DNA of 64,000 nt from Rhynchopus sp. YZ270_cl-10 (GCA_964035575.1 OZ037885.1:310001-374000), one strand, 5' to 3'. Counted from the stretch's first letter, positions 21,741 to 34,256 are shown. Notes: a model not told the origin generated them from the sequence alone. Numbers and translations are program-made.

Positions 21741-22142
21741 GCGTACCGTGCGCCTGCGGCGCAAGCTTACTGTAAATTGTATGACATGGTACTGAGTACT
21801 TAACTCAAAAAAGTGGACGGCATCTAAAAATTTCCGCCTGCGGCGCGGCAGCCCTTGACCCAGTTTCCCCCTTTTCTTCTTCAGTCGGCAGGATCACTTG
21901 GCCCTTGATGTTGACCAAAAGCCAAGAACTTGTCCATTTCGTCAAATTGACCCCACCACAGCGCGGACTGATTCCAAAAACCCCCCACGAACCAGCTTCT
22001 CCAGGGGCTTCGCGCGCGAAGCGCGCGAAAAATTTTGCAACCCGAAAAACACCTCACCCCCCCTAAGGTCAAAAAAACCGATCCCAAAAAAAACCTCTGG
22101 GTTGGCTTTGAAAAAAAAAAAAAAAAAAATGATGGATATTAA
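21741..22142. repeat. Relic of a TIR-type element carrying a shared cassette copy
   Basis: Two GCCTGCGGCGC motifs (21752-21771, 21834-21848) are followed by cassette copy 5 (21912-21985), then the palindrome CGCGCGCGAAGCGCGCG (about 22010-22028). Inverted GCGCCGCAGGC partners exist at 22542 and 22648, but they lie inside element U, so the limits of this older element are unclear. Confidence 0.4.
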
Positions 22143-22896
22143 CAGGGCTCTCAAGATCCTCCACGAAAAAAGCAGAATTTTCGAAATGAGGAGGATTCAT
22201 TTTTGCAAAAATCCCCCCAAAAAAAAATTTTTCCCCCCGCAACAAGCGGTCGTCGCGCGCTTCGCGCGCGCCTCCCTGACAGCCACAGAGCGGAGAGGCG
22301 GGTCAATTTTGCGAGATAACAAAAAACGGAAATCTAATCCTTTCTCTTGCACCGTACGCTCCACGAACCGTACAATACCAATACGTCTTCCAGAAGCAGG
22401 GGCTGATGCAACGGCGGGTAATTTTTTAAAAATGGCAAAATTTTGCAGCTTTGGTCACGTTGCATTTTTTGGCTGCAAAATGCAAGGGTATTCAAGACAT
22501 TGCCAACTCTATTTTTTTGCGGAGCAAAAAAATAATATAAATGGCGCCGCAGGCGAAAAAAAATTAAGGTACGGTGTAAAAATGCTTCCTTTTACACCAC
22601 AGAATCACTCAACGAACCCTTTTTTTGAGTAGCAAAAAATGAAAATGGCGCCGCAGGCAAATTTTTTTTAAGGTGCAGCCCTGGACGGTGTATACAGGCT
22701 CGGGAAAATATTGGCTCCCTCGGGGGAGACAAAGTGACCCCCCACTATAAAACCCCTAGGAGGATAATCCTCCACCCGAGCCCGCCAAAAAAAAAAAAAA
22801 AATGGAGGAAATCCTCCACCAAAAAATCCTGAAAAAAAAAAAAAAAAGCCCCTGGAGGAAATATCCTCCCCTACGTGGAGGATCTTGAGAGCACTG
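22143..22896. mobile_element. hAT-like nonautonomous element U
   Basis: Inverted ends CAGGGCTCTCAAGATCCTCC and its complement (one mismatch near the tip) are flanked by an exact 8-bp duplication GATATTAA (22135-22142, 22897-22904). Subterminal units GGAGGA-N-ATCCTCC lie toward the right end. It also contains a GCGC palindrome (22250-22276) and two GCGCCGCAGGC motifs. At 754 bp, no transposase is present. Confidence 0.8.
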
Positions 22897-23774
22897 GATA
22901 TTAAGAATCTGTCCAATAAACGCTTGGCATTCATCCCAAAAATATCTGATACTCTCAGGGATTATACCATACTATGCAGTGAGGCCGAACAAAGCCTCGC
23001 TAAGGCCTGATACAGAGGTGTGGCTTGAGGCGTGTAATCATACTCAGGCGTGGTTGATTGACGCGATTGTAAGTACACACCATCAGCCACCCCTCAGATA
23101 GATTTTTGTTTTTTTTTTGAAAACTTGGTTGTATTAGTGTAGCCACCGAGTGTGTTCCACTATACCTTTTTTTTGTTTCTGGACATGTGTCTGTATTTTG
23201 TCAGGCGCAGTCGGCCTCGTTGCATTGTATGGTATTCATCGAAAAAAACGGTTACCCTCATTTGAGGGATTTTATGTACATCAAAAGAAATAAAGAAAAC
23301 AAAGAAATAAAGAAAGAATGCATTCAATAAATTGATAAAGAAAGAAGAAAAAAATGAAAAACTTGCAAGATGAATGTGACTCTCTGTGCACACAAAATAA
23401 AGGGTGTGTGTGTGTGTTGTATGCCGAGTAGGTGAAAACTGGGATATACCCAAAAGGGGAGTTTGAAAAAAAAAAAATGTTTTTTGAAAGTGCTTTGTGC
23501 TCTGTTTGAGTAGTGGTGTTGTCTTGGGATACCCAAAGGGGGGGGTTTTGACTGGGTTTTTATGAAGTTTTTTTTTTTGTAAAATTTTGCATTGTGATTT
23601 TTTTTTGTGGAAAGAGGAGATTGCCAGTTTGTTGATGAAACTCTTGAGGGAGAGAGAAAGGGGGTGTGTGTGTGCCTTTTGATGACAATCCACTATAGGC
23701 GTGAGTAGCGTCTATTGTAGGCGACACACCAGCTTTCTGTTACTCTTCCTTATTTGCATAATTTTGTTGGCGTT

Positions 23775-23915
23775 GTTTTGTTTTGTTTTGTTTTGTTTTG
23801 TTTTGTTTTGTTTTGTTTTGTTTTGTTTTGTTTTGTTTTGTTTTGTTTTGTTTTGTTTTGTTTTGTTTTGTTTTGTTTTGTTTTGTTTTGTTTTGTTTTG
23901 TCTTGTTTTGTTTTG
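23775..23915. repeat. TTTTG pentanucleotide satellite
   Basis: About 28 nearly perfect units of TTTTG. The long KTKQN/FVLFC frames read through it are artefacts of a 5-bp repeat that lacks stops. It ends at a dispersed repeat starting GGCTGTGCACA. Confidence 0.9.
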
Positions 23916-25256
23916 GCTGTGCACAAAAAAGTAATCTCGAGGGGGATTCCTCTCAAGAAACAAGCAATATTTGTGTTAGCGTCTCTCACGTCTTTCATAA
24001 ATAAAATGAGGAAAATAAACACCAGCTACACATCAAATACCAAGAGAATATAGGTACTGTACAATGAGCGAGCATCTAATATTTTTTTTGCACGCTGGAC
24101 TACTCAGAAGAGAGGTTTCTAGCGGAACTACTAGTCGGAACGACGAATTGTTAACTCAACTAAATATATCGTAAAGACAAACTAGTCATAAAACACTAGT
24201 CATTTTGGGCTTCGTAGCACGACTAGTAGTCCCCCTGACTGGTCCGCCGTGTGGGTGGGAAGCAACACAAATAATGTAGTGTTCCAAAAGAAGAAAAAGA
24301 AGAAAAAAAAAAACATCGGATAGGTAAGAACTAAAGTAGATTTTTTGGATAAAAAAGGAGGGCTTTTTTTTGTACCCGATGCTTTTTGGAACACTGCAAT
24401 AAAAAGAATGATGCAATAATGATGGAGTACAATAAAAAAAGAATACATTTTTGGAACATAGGGCCGTTGTAACAAATAACGTTATAACTTTTTAACTTGT
24501 GCGTGAAAAGAGAAAAAAGGAGAAATGATTTGATGACTCGCTTGGATTTTGCTGCATTTTTGTCTCCTTTTGTCGCCCAAAAAAGGGGGACAATAGATGA
24601 GCGTCAGTGCGCTTCGTCACCTAAAAAAATAGGGGGAAATAGGGGGAGAGAAAAAAAACAGTTTTAAGCAAGGTGAGTGCTTACATAAACAACTTAGTCA
24701 GGAAGCAAGATGTATACCTGTTCGCTTTTTTTTTTGGGATGTTTTTTTTTTTTTTGAGGGCAACACAAAAAAAAAGCAGATTTGGTACTACTTGATTGTT
24801 TGCCCCCCCTCCCCCTGACCAACAGGGGAATAAAACAAAAAAAATTTTTTTTTCATTTTACAGATGGCTCATACGACCTTATTGTCGTTCCTTCGGTATT
24901 TTACTATACGAAGATTTAGATGCCTATCCGTGTTTGTTAGCGTGCTTTTTCTTTCTTCTTTGATAAATTGTTGGAGTAGTGTAGTTTGCCTCGGTTGTGT
25001 TGCCACCAGTTGTGCAAATCTCCACTGTCTATTTGTTTTGTGCAGACACTTCGAGGTAGTTTGGATGGGTTTTTTATGAAGTTTTTGATATGTGTCGACA
25101 CGTCAAGGTAGGGTCTGTACTCAATATCGCCCCCGAAAGACAAATAGTGTCGCTGGTCGTTTCCCTCATCCCCCTTTTTCTTGTAGTTGTTTGCGCGTTC
25201 ACGCTTCCACACACAACACAAAAAAAAAATTGCGCGGAGCTCACACAAAACAAAAA

Positions 25257-25376
25257 AGAGTTGTAATACAAAACCCTCTCGTGAACAGTGTGCCTTTGTA
25301 TATGACTGGCTGTACCGTGGTGGACACCCAACCATGCAGTACATCCATTTCGTGGTTTTCATCTAAAAAAAAAAAA
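25257..25376 (+). repeat. A-tailed dispersed repeat S3
   Basis: The core is CCCTCTCGTGAACAGTGT, then GGTGGACACCCAACCA and CCATTTCGTGGTTT, ending in a 14-base A tail. Other copies: 29448-29564, 58308-58420, and a truncated one at 2876-2925. The A tail and uniform 3' end suggest retroposition. Confidence 0.6.
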
Positions 25377-25881
25377 AAGCAAGGTGTCTATACGTTATCA
25401 ATTATTCCAAAAAAAGGGGGAACAATACATGGATCGGTTTGCTCTGGGGAAACACTTCTCTCAGGGCGCAAAAAAGGGTATTTTATCGGCTCATTTTTTT
25501 TTTTTTTTTTTTTTGGTTGCCTTTTTTTTTTAGAAAATTGCATTTGTATCAGTGTAGGCGAGATGTGGAGGTAAGAGGCGTGACTATTGGTGCGCTTTGC
25601 TGCAATGAGATGGCGACTGATCCAATAACCTTATTAATAGGTCTCCATTGGAAAAGATTATTTCATATACTTTCTTTTCTTAAATGAAACGAAAAGAAAG
25701 CAAAGAGGGTGCGACAAATGTACCCTCCCGAAAAGAGTAAAAAACTTTGTTCTTTTTGTGGACCACTATCACGTGGGATAGCAGCCACAATTTTTTTTTT
25801 TATAATTCGCAGGATCCTTAAAAGAGAGCAAATAGAAGGAGGAAGATTTGCAGTTGTTGGAAAGAGTGAAAAGCAAAAGCA

Positions 25882-26032
25882 ATTTTTTTTTTTTGATAAA
25901 TTTGTTGGAGCAGTGTAGTTTGCCTCGGTTGTGTTGCCACAGTTGTGCAAATCTCCACTGTCTGTCTTTTTTTTTTTTTGAAAACTTTGTTGTATTGGTG
26001 TCGACCACCCTTAAAGTGTGCTCCACTATACT
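25882..26032 (-). repeat. Tandem S1-S2 composite
   Basis: An S1 copy (25882-25964) and an S2 copy (25967-26032) abut in the same orientation, each with its own A tail on the minus strand. Either one retroposed into the tail of the other, or the pair moved as a dimer. Confidence 0.6.
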
Positions 26033-26547
26033 TTTTTTCTTCTTCTTTGCAGGTCATCCCCTGAATGTGTACGGCGGGTGTACCTTTTTTAATATAGCAA
26101 AACAGGAAAACTTGGGGTGTTTTGTTGTGACCGACAATCGCTTGTCAAGTACCCACCTTGGGGAGGGTGGGTAACCAGGGTCTGTTTTTTTTTTATTTTG
26201 GTTTTATTTTATTTTTTTGGCTGTGCACACAAAAGTAATCTTCACTAACCAAGGGAGGGCGATTCCTCTAAAAAAAAAAGCAATATTTTGTTTTTGCGTC
26301 GAAGCAAAGACGCACAGGGTTGGGGGAAAAAATATTTTAAAAATTTCTTTCCGGGTTGGGAGGGATTTCCCAAAAACGTAATTTTCAGTGTGTTGTTTCG
26401 TGCGGGGTAGTGGGGGGGGGTTTTTTTTTGGAGCTTGGAAGGGCGTTTTGTTCTTTTTTTTGTTTTTTTTGTTTTTTTTGTTTTTGATTTTTGAAAACTT
26501 AGTTGTATTAGTGTAGCCACCCAAGAGTGTGATCCACTAATACAACC

Positions 26548-26579
<32 letters not shown>

Positions 26580-28137
26580 TTGCTGACAACACACGAATCA
26601 TAAATCATGAGAACGACCTTGCCAAAATAGAATAGGACGCACGACGTGGGTGTGTGAGTGCGTGCAATGCGTGTCTATATGATTACGTTCGTTCCTTCTT
26701 TCTCTTTCTTCTTCTTTCTTTGAGGGTTTTTGAAGAGAGTTTAAAAAATAAAAAAAAAAAATGAAATTTTTGCTGTACTCTTCCAACCTTTGTCGAAAAT
26801 ATTGGGGGAAATGAGGGGAGAAAATGGGCTTTCGTGTTAGCCGCCAGACAAAGACGGTCAATTCACTTTTTTTTTGTTTTTGTTGTGGATTTTTTTTTTT
26901 ATCAACAACTAAGGGAAGGGGAAGGGGAAGGGGGGTAAAGTCGCCCGAAGGCTTAGCGTATTAATTTGTTTGCATTACTGGTGGGAGGGGTCGATATTGA
27001 CATGTCACCGACAGGTCGTGACACGTCGCTGACAGGTAGTTGACCGACTTCCGAAAGCACCAATTACCCAACTCATTTTGAGCAAACGCAAACTGATGCA
27101 GGTGGCAAATAACTCAGCCCCTGCCATGAAGGCAGCGAGGGGAGCGTTTAAGGTGAACGGCGCGTTTGGAGCTAAAGTCACCTTATTCACAACAAAAGAA
27201 AAATTGTTTATTGATGCAAGCATCCCTCTGACCTACATAATGAATTCGAGAGCCAGCCATCCGGACGAAAGCACAACAACAAAATAAATATAAAAAAAAT
27301 CATAAAAAAAAAAAAAAAAATCGTAAGATAATTCTATACGATGTTCAGGTCCAGGCTGGGGTGCTTATAATGGAATAGCAATTGCTACCCCGCGTTTTGC
27401 TGTCCTACTTGGACCTGAACACCGGCCCTCATTGTTCTTGGCCACCTTTAAAATAGAACAATCAAGACAGAACATAAAAGTGTGGAAAAAAAAACTTCGC
27501 AAAAAGAGAGAGAGCGCAAGAGCAGGCGCACATAGGGATAGATACCGGCAGGAATACTCCTTTTTATTGTTTGATTCAAATAGAACCAAAATAAATGAAT
27601 ACCAAAGCAAAGAAAACTTTTAAAAAGAACAATAATAACAACACAAGCAAACGATACAATTTCTAAAATAACAAAAAAAAAAAAAAAAAATGCCCCAATT
27701 TGGCTGATATATTTTTTGAAAAAAAGGTGGACTGAAAAAGCTCTTGGTGAAAATGAATGTGGGTTATAGGAACACACAATTGGGGGGGGGGTCAAATAAA
27801 ATGAGTTCGATATGATCAATGCACCTCACTGTGTACACGACATCACATCTAAATGAAAATGGTATGAATGGGAAAGAAAAAGAGGGTGGCGAAGTTGGTT
27901 GAAAAGTGGTTGTGTCGTTGTCACTATTTTTTTTTTTTTTTTGTTGTTGTTGATTGGGCATGCTGTTGGTTTAGTGTAGCTGCAATTCAGGCAATCTTCA
28001 CATAGGGTTTTTTGTTTGTTTGTTTTTGTTTTTTTTGTGTGGAAAGAAAGAGGGGGCAAGAAAAGGAGGGGAGCCTGGGCAACTATAGGGGGAGAGGAGG
28101 AAAGAAGAAAGAAGGAAGAATAAAAGGAGGGGGGAGG

Positions 28138-29112
28138 CAGGGGCAGCTATAAGTAGGGGCCAGGGGCCGGGACTATTTTCATGAAAAAAATCCCCGTACA
28201 AAGTGTTAGGGAAATAGTCATAAGCAGCGTTCAGATTAATAAACCAATTCCATTCTAGGGGCCGAATTTATCTTTGGAATCATCGGACTCCGATCTTTCA
28301 AATAACGCCGGTTTTGAAAAAAAAATATTTTTCGCCAAGGCGCGAGAGGTTTTTTTGAGTTTTTTTACACCTATACTGTAGGCTATACAGTGGAGATTCC
28401 ATGTACTTTTCCTCTATCACCAGGTACAATACTCAGTTGGGACATCATAAAAGATGTCGGGATGGCTTCCAAACTGATCTGAAGACAGACACTGCACTCC
28501 GCCCAAGCTGAGATTGCTACAACCTGTCTGTACTGTACTGTACTGTACTGTACTGTACTGTACTGTACTGTACTGTACTGTACTGTACTGTACTGTACTG
28601 TACTGTACTGTACTGTACTGTACTGTACTGTACTGTACTGTACTGTACTGTACTGTACTGTACTGTACTGTACTGTACTGTACTGTACTGTACTGTACTG
28701 TACTGTACTGTACTGTACTGTACTGTACTGTACTGTACTGTACTGTACTGTACTGTACTGTACTGTACTGTACTGTACTGTACTGTACTGTACTGTACTG
28801 TACTGTACTGTACTGTACTGTACTGTACTGTACTGTACTGTACTGTACTGTACTGTACTGTACTGTACTGTACTGTACTGTACTGGAATCCCGTCCCCTG
28901 ATCATCAACCCTAATCGGTGCGTTCTAGTTGATCACCAGGGGGGGTTTTTTCTTTGAAGCGGTTTCCCCCCCTCAGGGTGGTTTCGCGGGGGCCTAATCA
29001 CATGGCAGTGTACCCCCTAAGGGGAAGGCACAGGGGCCGGTAGTAACGCTAAGTAGGGGCCAGGGGCCAGGGTCCAGGGGCCAGAAAACCGTGTCCCATA
29101 TAGCTGCCCCTG
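28138..29112. mobile_element. hAT-like nonautonomous element Y carrying a satellite
   Basis: Inverted ends CAGGGGCAGCTATA and TATAGCTGCCCCTG are flanked by an exact 8-bp duplication GGGGGAGG (28130-28137, 29113-29120). GGGGCCAGGGGCC units are found near both ends in the same orientation. The centre holds about 71 units of TACTG (28529-28884). There is no transposase. Confidence 0.78.
28529..28884. repeat. TACTG pentanucleotide satellite, about 71 units
   Basis: A visually perfect array of TACTG over about 355 bp. It is contained in element Y. Frames read through it (TVQYS / CTVLY repeats) are not genes. Confidence 0.95.
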
Positions 29113-29120
29113 GGGGGAGG

Positions 29121-29808
29121 TTGTCTTTTTTTTTTCTCTTTTTTTTTTTTCAAAAAACAAAAAAAAAAACTAACCCCGTAAAGAAATACCCCCTTCTTAC
29201 CAACCCCCAACCCCCCCTTTATTAGTTTCTGTTCTGTTTGTCTGCTTTCGGGACCAAAGCAAATAAAATCAAAAGGGCAGAATCAATCAGGGAAATAGAA
29301 ATAATACTTAATCAGTACATAAACAAAACAAAAAACTGGTAAGGCGGGAATCAATTCGAAAGAGTACCCTCGGGGCATGGAAACAGTGCGACTCGATCGT
29401 CTGTAATTCTGCTCCAAAAATGGAGTACGAGAACAAGGAAAATAAAAGTTGACTTGAAAATACAAAGCCCTCTCGTGAACAATGTACCTTGGTATGACCG
29501 GGTGTACCTGGTGGACACCCAACCACGCAGTCTTACAATCCATTTCGTGGTTTCCATCTGATAAACAAAACCATATATGATCCCAGGCCTCTCGATGCCT
29601 TGGACTTGGGATACCTAACGATGTTCGTTGTTATGATTTTTTTAAAATTTAAAGATTGGGTCTGTACCTCAATGTTGGCCGAAGCTTTTGTGGAGTATTT
29701 GCCCAACAAAAAAAAAAAAAAAAAAAACATAAACTTTGTGTAGAGTTGCACAAAAAGGGAATGGGTTTTTAGGAATGTTTTGTTATTATTGCTTTGTGCT
29801 CTTGTTTG

Positions 29809-29839
<31 letters not shown>

Positions 29840-30071
29840 TCTCTTTTTTTTGTTGGGGTGGGTTTTGTTTTCCTAAATTTTTGTAGACATCACGTAAAAA
29901 TAATTGCACAAAAGGGCGTTTTTGTCAGGGAATAATGTCAAAAAAAAGAAGAAAAAAAAAGGGTGGAGTTGATAGTACAAACGCCTCGTGGACGCAGGCA
30001 CTGACACTCCGCGGGTTATCGAACCCCGGAGTGTTGCATTTGAAAGCCGCTAACAGGGAAACTGTAAGCAG
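29121..30071. other. Gene-free stretch
   Basis: S3 copy at 29448-29564, diverged S6 at 29655-29700, a short GTTTT satellite (29812-29838) and an S5 copy at 29965-30040. No gene recognised. Confidence 0.5.
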
Positions 30072-30314
30072 GTACCGACCCTCCCCCGTGAAATTGTCCC
30101 CCCCCAAAAAACGGTATTTTGCCCCGACGGACAATTTCAAGGCAGGGGGGGACAATTTCAAGGGAGTCGGGACAACCTTTGCTCTACCTTCTTCACACCA
30201 AAACGGCCACCCCCCTACAGTACGATAAATTGTCCCCCTTTTTGCCGTACGTGATATTGTCCCCCCCTCACTTTTTCCCCCAGGGGGGACAATTTCACGG
30301 GGGAGGGTCGGTAC
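30072..30314. mobile_element. Small TIR element Z (243 bp)
   Basis: Inverted ends of about 32 bp (GTACCGACCCTCCCCCGTGA…) lie at 30072-30103 and 30283-30314. The interior repeats GACAATTTCA / TGAAATTGTC-type blocks several times on both strands. I found no clear target duplication. Nonautonomous. Confidence 0.65.
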
Positions 30315-31420
30315 AAAAAAAAAGAACAAAAAACAAGTAATTGCTATCGGAAAAAAAACGGGGTGTGATGTGGAACTCCATCCTGTAGAAATAATCTACA
30401 ATAAGCCCAGCATTCTGCTCTTCTGCAGGTATGTTAACGCTCTTCGTACACTGCCAGACCCACTGGGACTCCAGCATCTGAAACGTTCAAGAAGGGGGGC
30501 TGTCCTCTTCGTCCAGCACCATCTGCTCGATAGCGTTGTTGGACGCCCGCTCGGCAGGCTCGGCGTGGTCCAGCTCGTTTTTGTCCACAGGCTCCCCACA
30601 TTGTCGTCGTCGTTGGAGCAGTGCGGAAGGAACACAGAATGCACAGACTACAACACATCGATCACACCAGCAAATCGCCAGGATGCTACGGTGGTTTCGA
30701 AAATCGCGCGGAGTTTTCCACAGCACACCCGCTTTTTTCTTAGCAATTACTTGTCCTTGTTGTTATTGTTGTTTTCAACCACCTTCCTTCAACCCTTGTA
30801 GGATCAGTTGTTATTTTTTTCGCGAAAACATGAAATTACACATTTCAAGAGAACAAATTAAAAAGGGTCCTTATTTGCATTTTTGGGATCCGCCCGTGCA
30901 GTGGTGGGGTCAATCTCGAAAATTGGACAATTTTTTGAGCACTTAAATTTTGAGAAATATGAGCCCGGTTGCTTATACGTGGGGCCCATTTTCAGCTAAA
31001 ATTTTCCTCAAAATCTGGTTTTGTAAAATTGACCCTTTACTCCCCCCCCACATCGATTTCAATACTATACCTTACTTCACCTACGGTTGCCCTTACAGGG
31101 GGGTGAAGGAAGGTAAGTTGAAAAACAGAGCATTTTATAAGCCGATCGTGCTTGGTCATCTAACAAAAAATAAATGGCAACGGGTGTAACACGGGTATCA
31201 GAACGCATTTTTTGCGATGGGGTGGGTAGTGCGGGGGTGTTTAAATCCAGGTATGGGAAATCCCGCGAAGCATTGCTTGTAATGTGTGTGTTTGGTGTTG
31301 GGTTGGGGAAGGAAAGAACAAAACAACCGAGACGAACGAGAGGAAGCTTCTCGTGTGTATACTGCTCGGTGCAAAGGCTCTCTCAGATTGTGGGAACGCT
31401 GCTTCTCGAGAAAAAAAGTG
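30315..31420. other. Gene-free stretch with cassette copy 6
   Basis: A minus-strand frame at 30487-30640 (…VDKNELDHAEPAERASNN…) has exon-like texture, but I cannot assign it. A 25-bp piece next to it recurs at 36017-36045. Cassette copy 6 (30878-30945, minus) begins a 140-bp block that is repeated in the same orientation at 31552-31690 inside element I. Confidence 0.4.
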
Positions 31421-31462
31421 AAGTTGATAGTGCAAACGCCTCTGGGACGCAGGCACTGACAC

Positions 31463-32318
31463 CAGGGCTATTTCTAAATATGGGGTCCGGGGGGTCCAAA
31501 ATCCAATCCGGGACACAAATTTTTTGGCAGATTTATTTTGTGCCAAAAACGTCCTTATTTGCATTTTTGAGATTCACCCGCACAGTGGTGGGGTCAATCT
31601 CGAAAATTGGACAATTTTTTGACCACTTAATTTTTTTGAAAATATGAGCCCGGTTGCTTATACGTGGGGCCCATTTTCGGCCAAAAAATGCTGCTCAAAA
31701 AAATTTTCCCCTGAAAATTTTTCAGCCCCAAAACATACTGCGATTGGCATTTCCGGAATCTGTCCGCACTGTGGTGGGGTCAATTTGCAGAAATGGCCAA
31801 GTTCTTGGTTTTGGTCAAAATGAGTGTAAGGTAAAGGGGCCAAGGTAAATCCCACAACCCAGATTTTCTCTCCCAGATGCTGAAACATGAAAATGCGCGA
31901 AAACACCGGCATTTGCATTTCCGGAATCCGTCCGTTCTGTGGTGGGGTCAATTTGCAGAATTGGGCAAGTTTTTGGTTTTTGTTAAAATGAGTACGGTGC
32001 CAGTGTGATGTTAGTGTAGAGAACAAGTTTTCTAAGAAACCCCCTCATAGCACCTCCGGCACGCGGCCTGGTGCGCCCTCCAGGGTTTTTCAGAAAACAT
32101 CAAAACCCCCGTTACTTGCACAATCTGGAAGAAAACTTTCCAACACAAAAAAAATCGGCAACTTTCTTCAAGCAGAAAGCCCATCCCCCCCCTCTCTGTA
32201 AGTACTGTAGTACGTGCAAATTTTTTGGCAGCCCTGTATATAAGCCCCGTGCAAATTTTTTGGCAACTTTCATTTTCCAAAAATCAGGGACAGGGACAGG
32301 TTTTTAGAAATAGCCCTG
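31463..32318. mobile_element. hAT-like nonautonomous element I, inserted in an S5 repeat
   Basis: Inverted ends CAGGGCTATTTCTAAA and complement are flanked by the exact 8-bp duplication ACTGACAC (31455-31462, 32319-32326). That octamer is part of the S5 repeat core, which resumes as CACTCCGC plus an A tail after the element. So I inserted into a pre-existing S5 copy. It holds three minus-strand cassette copies (31555-31625, 31745-31812, 31910-31985), the last two in a tandem duplication. No transposase. Confidence 0.85.
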
Positions 32319-32345
32319 ACTGACACTCCGCAAAAAAAAAAAAAA

Positions 32346-34219
32346 AAAGAAACGAAAAAAAAAAGGGATTTCAACAACGATATGCTTTCAATAAATTGAA
32401 AGCATATTCTCAAAGGGCATCAGAGAGTTTGCTTTATATTCTTTTATTTTTTGCGTCAGATCCCTCTACATGCAGTGAAATTACGCGTGGGCAAGTTTTT
32501 CAGAAACGAAACGAACAAAATAAATCAAGTACCCAGCACTCACAAAAACACGTAAACATACACCCTCCTTGTGTGTTGTGTGTGAATGTGCTGCATTTTT
32601 CCTACAAAACTTGCCAAAAAAAGAAGAAGAAGAAAAAAAAAACACAACAAGAAATGGGAGGCGTGAAAGGTGGTTTTTTTTTTTTGGCCTCATGGTAACT
32701 CACAATAATTGATCTTTTGTGAGGGAAAAAAATGGTAAAGATAACCTTGGCCTCGCCCTTTGGTTACCTTGTTGAAGAGGAAAAGGGGATTGGGAGGAAA
32801 GAGATAAAAAAGTGGATAGTTGTTGATGCAGACACCTTTGACTGACCCACGTACGATGCCAGCCATTTGGATGAAAGCGGAGTAACAAAAATGAAGAAGG
32901 AAGCAGAAGAAGTGGGAAATAGCTTCTGCTGAGCGCTTTTTTTTCTTTTTCTTTTTTTTTCGGTTTGCTTGACCTTGGAAAAAGTACTAAAAAGTAGGAA
33001 AACCCCAGTACTTGAAGTACTTGATATAAATGAAAATCCTCATCCCACTGAGTACTTGGAATAAAGAAAGTACTTGAAGGGGGGGGGAAAAAGTTAAAAA
33101 AAAATAAATAAAAAAAGTGAACAAATACTTTGTACATCCATGGCTTGTGGAAAAAAAAAAAGGAAAAAAGGAAAAAAGAAAAAGGAAAGAAAGAAAAAAC
33201 AAAGAAATTGTAGGTTTGCGTGATGTGTCTGAATGCGTTTTTGCGTCAGTTTTACACATACACTGGGAGTTTGGATAGGGTTTTATGAAGTTTTGTGTTT
33301 TGCTTTGTGTTCTTGCTTGTTTTTTTTGTGATAAATTGTTGGAGTAGTGTAGTTGTCTCGGTTGTGTTGCTACAGTTGTGCAATATCCACTGTCTTTTTT
33401 TTGGTACTGGGGAATGGTTTAAAAAAAGAGAGAAAATGTCAAAAAAAAACGTGAAATGACATTATTTTTCTTTTCTTTTTTTGTATGAAAGGCGTTGCCT
33501 TGCCAGAGCCAAAAACAAAAAAAAAACAAAAACAAACAAAAAAAGTTGATCAAAGAACAAATCATAAACCGAATTTGAAGTATTTCAACATATGCAATCA
33601 ACAAAATTGATAGCATAGGAGGAGGGATCAACAAAAATGTTCCCATCTTTGAAAGAAGAAAAGGGGGGGGGGGGTCAACTTTGTGTGTGTGTTTGAAAGC
33701 AAATATGGGTAAGTTCACCCCAAGAGCGTGACATTGCCTTGCGTGCGTGGGAAGAGGGAAGTGAGGGGAGTTTGAAAATGTTTTTTGTATGTTTTGAAAG
33801 TGCTTTGTGCTCTGTTTAATTTTGCTTGATAGTTTAAGAGGGAAGTGAGGGGAGCATAGAAGCAAAAAAGAACTGTGTGGTATTTGCATAATAACTGATG
33901 CACTGAAAAACTCATTCGTGTTTTGCGCTCGCGGGTACAAGAAAGGGGGGTTTTGTTTGTTTTGTTTTTTTTTTGCCACTTTATTCTTACTTTTTGTGTG
34001 TTTCTTTTTGCAGCATGACCAAGAAAAGGGGCGGGGGGGGGGAATTTTTCGTTCTTTTTTTTGTGTTGGGTTGTGTTGTGAAGGTAGAACCAGAGGGGGT
34101 GGGGCTATTCAGGGGGGATAATAAATCATGGAAAAAAAAGTAAGACAAGACAAGGGTGGCGGTGGAGAACTGAAAAGAAAAAAGGAAAATAAATAAAGAG
34201 CGCTGTTTGTTTTGGTCTA

Positions 34220-34256
<37 letters not shown>

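Larger units (their letters stand above)
22905..28129. other. Long gene-free, repeat-dense stretch
   Basis: No host gene recognised in 5 kb. It holds S2 (23108-23166, 25967-26032, 26487-26540), S1 (24957-25030, 25882-25964), S3 (25257-25376), S6 (25093-25140), S8 (26991-27064) and S7 (27210-27320) copies and a TTTTG satellite (23775-23915). A pair of related blocks starts GGCTGTGCACA (23914-23983, 26219-26300). Possible foldbacks lie at 24128-24232 (ACTACTAGTCG/CGACTAGTAGT) and 27341-27420 (GTTCAGGTCCA/TGGACCTGAAC). A 50-bp block at 23455-23507 recurs at 33768-33820. Confidence 0.55.

Noticed and set aside
21898-22632. 244-codon plus-strand frame
   Set aside because: It crosses the left border of element U and a poly-A tract; codon texture is low-complexity and no domain is visible.
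28417-28957. Repetitive frames on both strands at the TACTG array
   Set aside because: A 5-bp repeat without stops gives open frames in every register; no gene signal outside the array.
29965-30040. S5 repeat as a tRNA gene or classical tRNA-derived SINE
   Set aside because: GGGTTATCGAACCCC resembles a T-arm, but the loop is wrong and no A box or cloverleaf can be drawn; kept only as a structured repeat.
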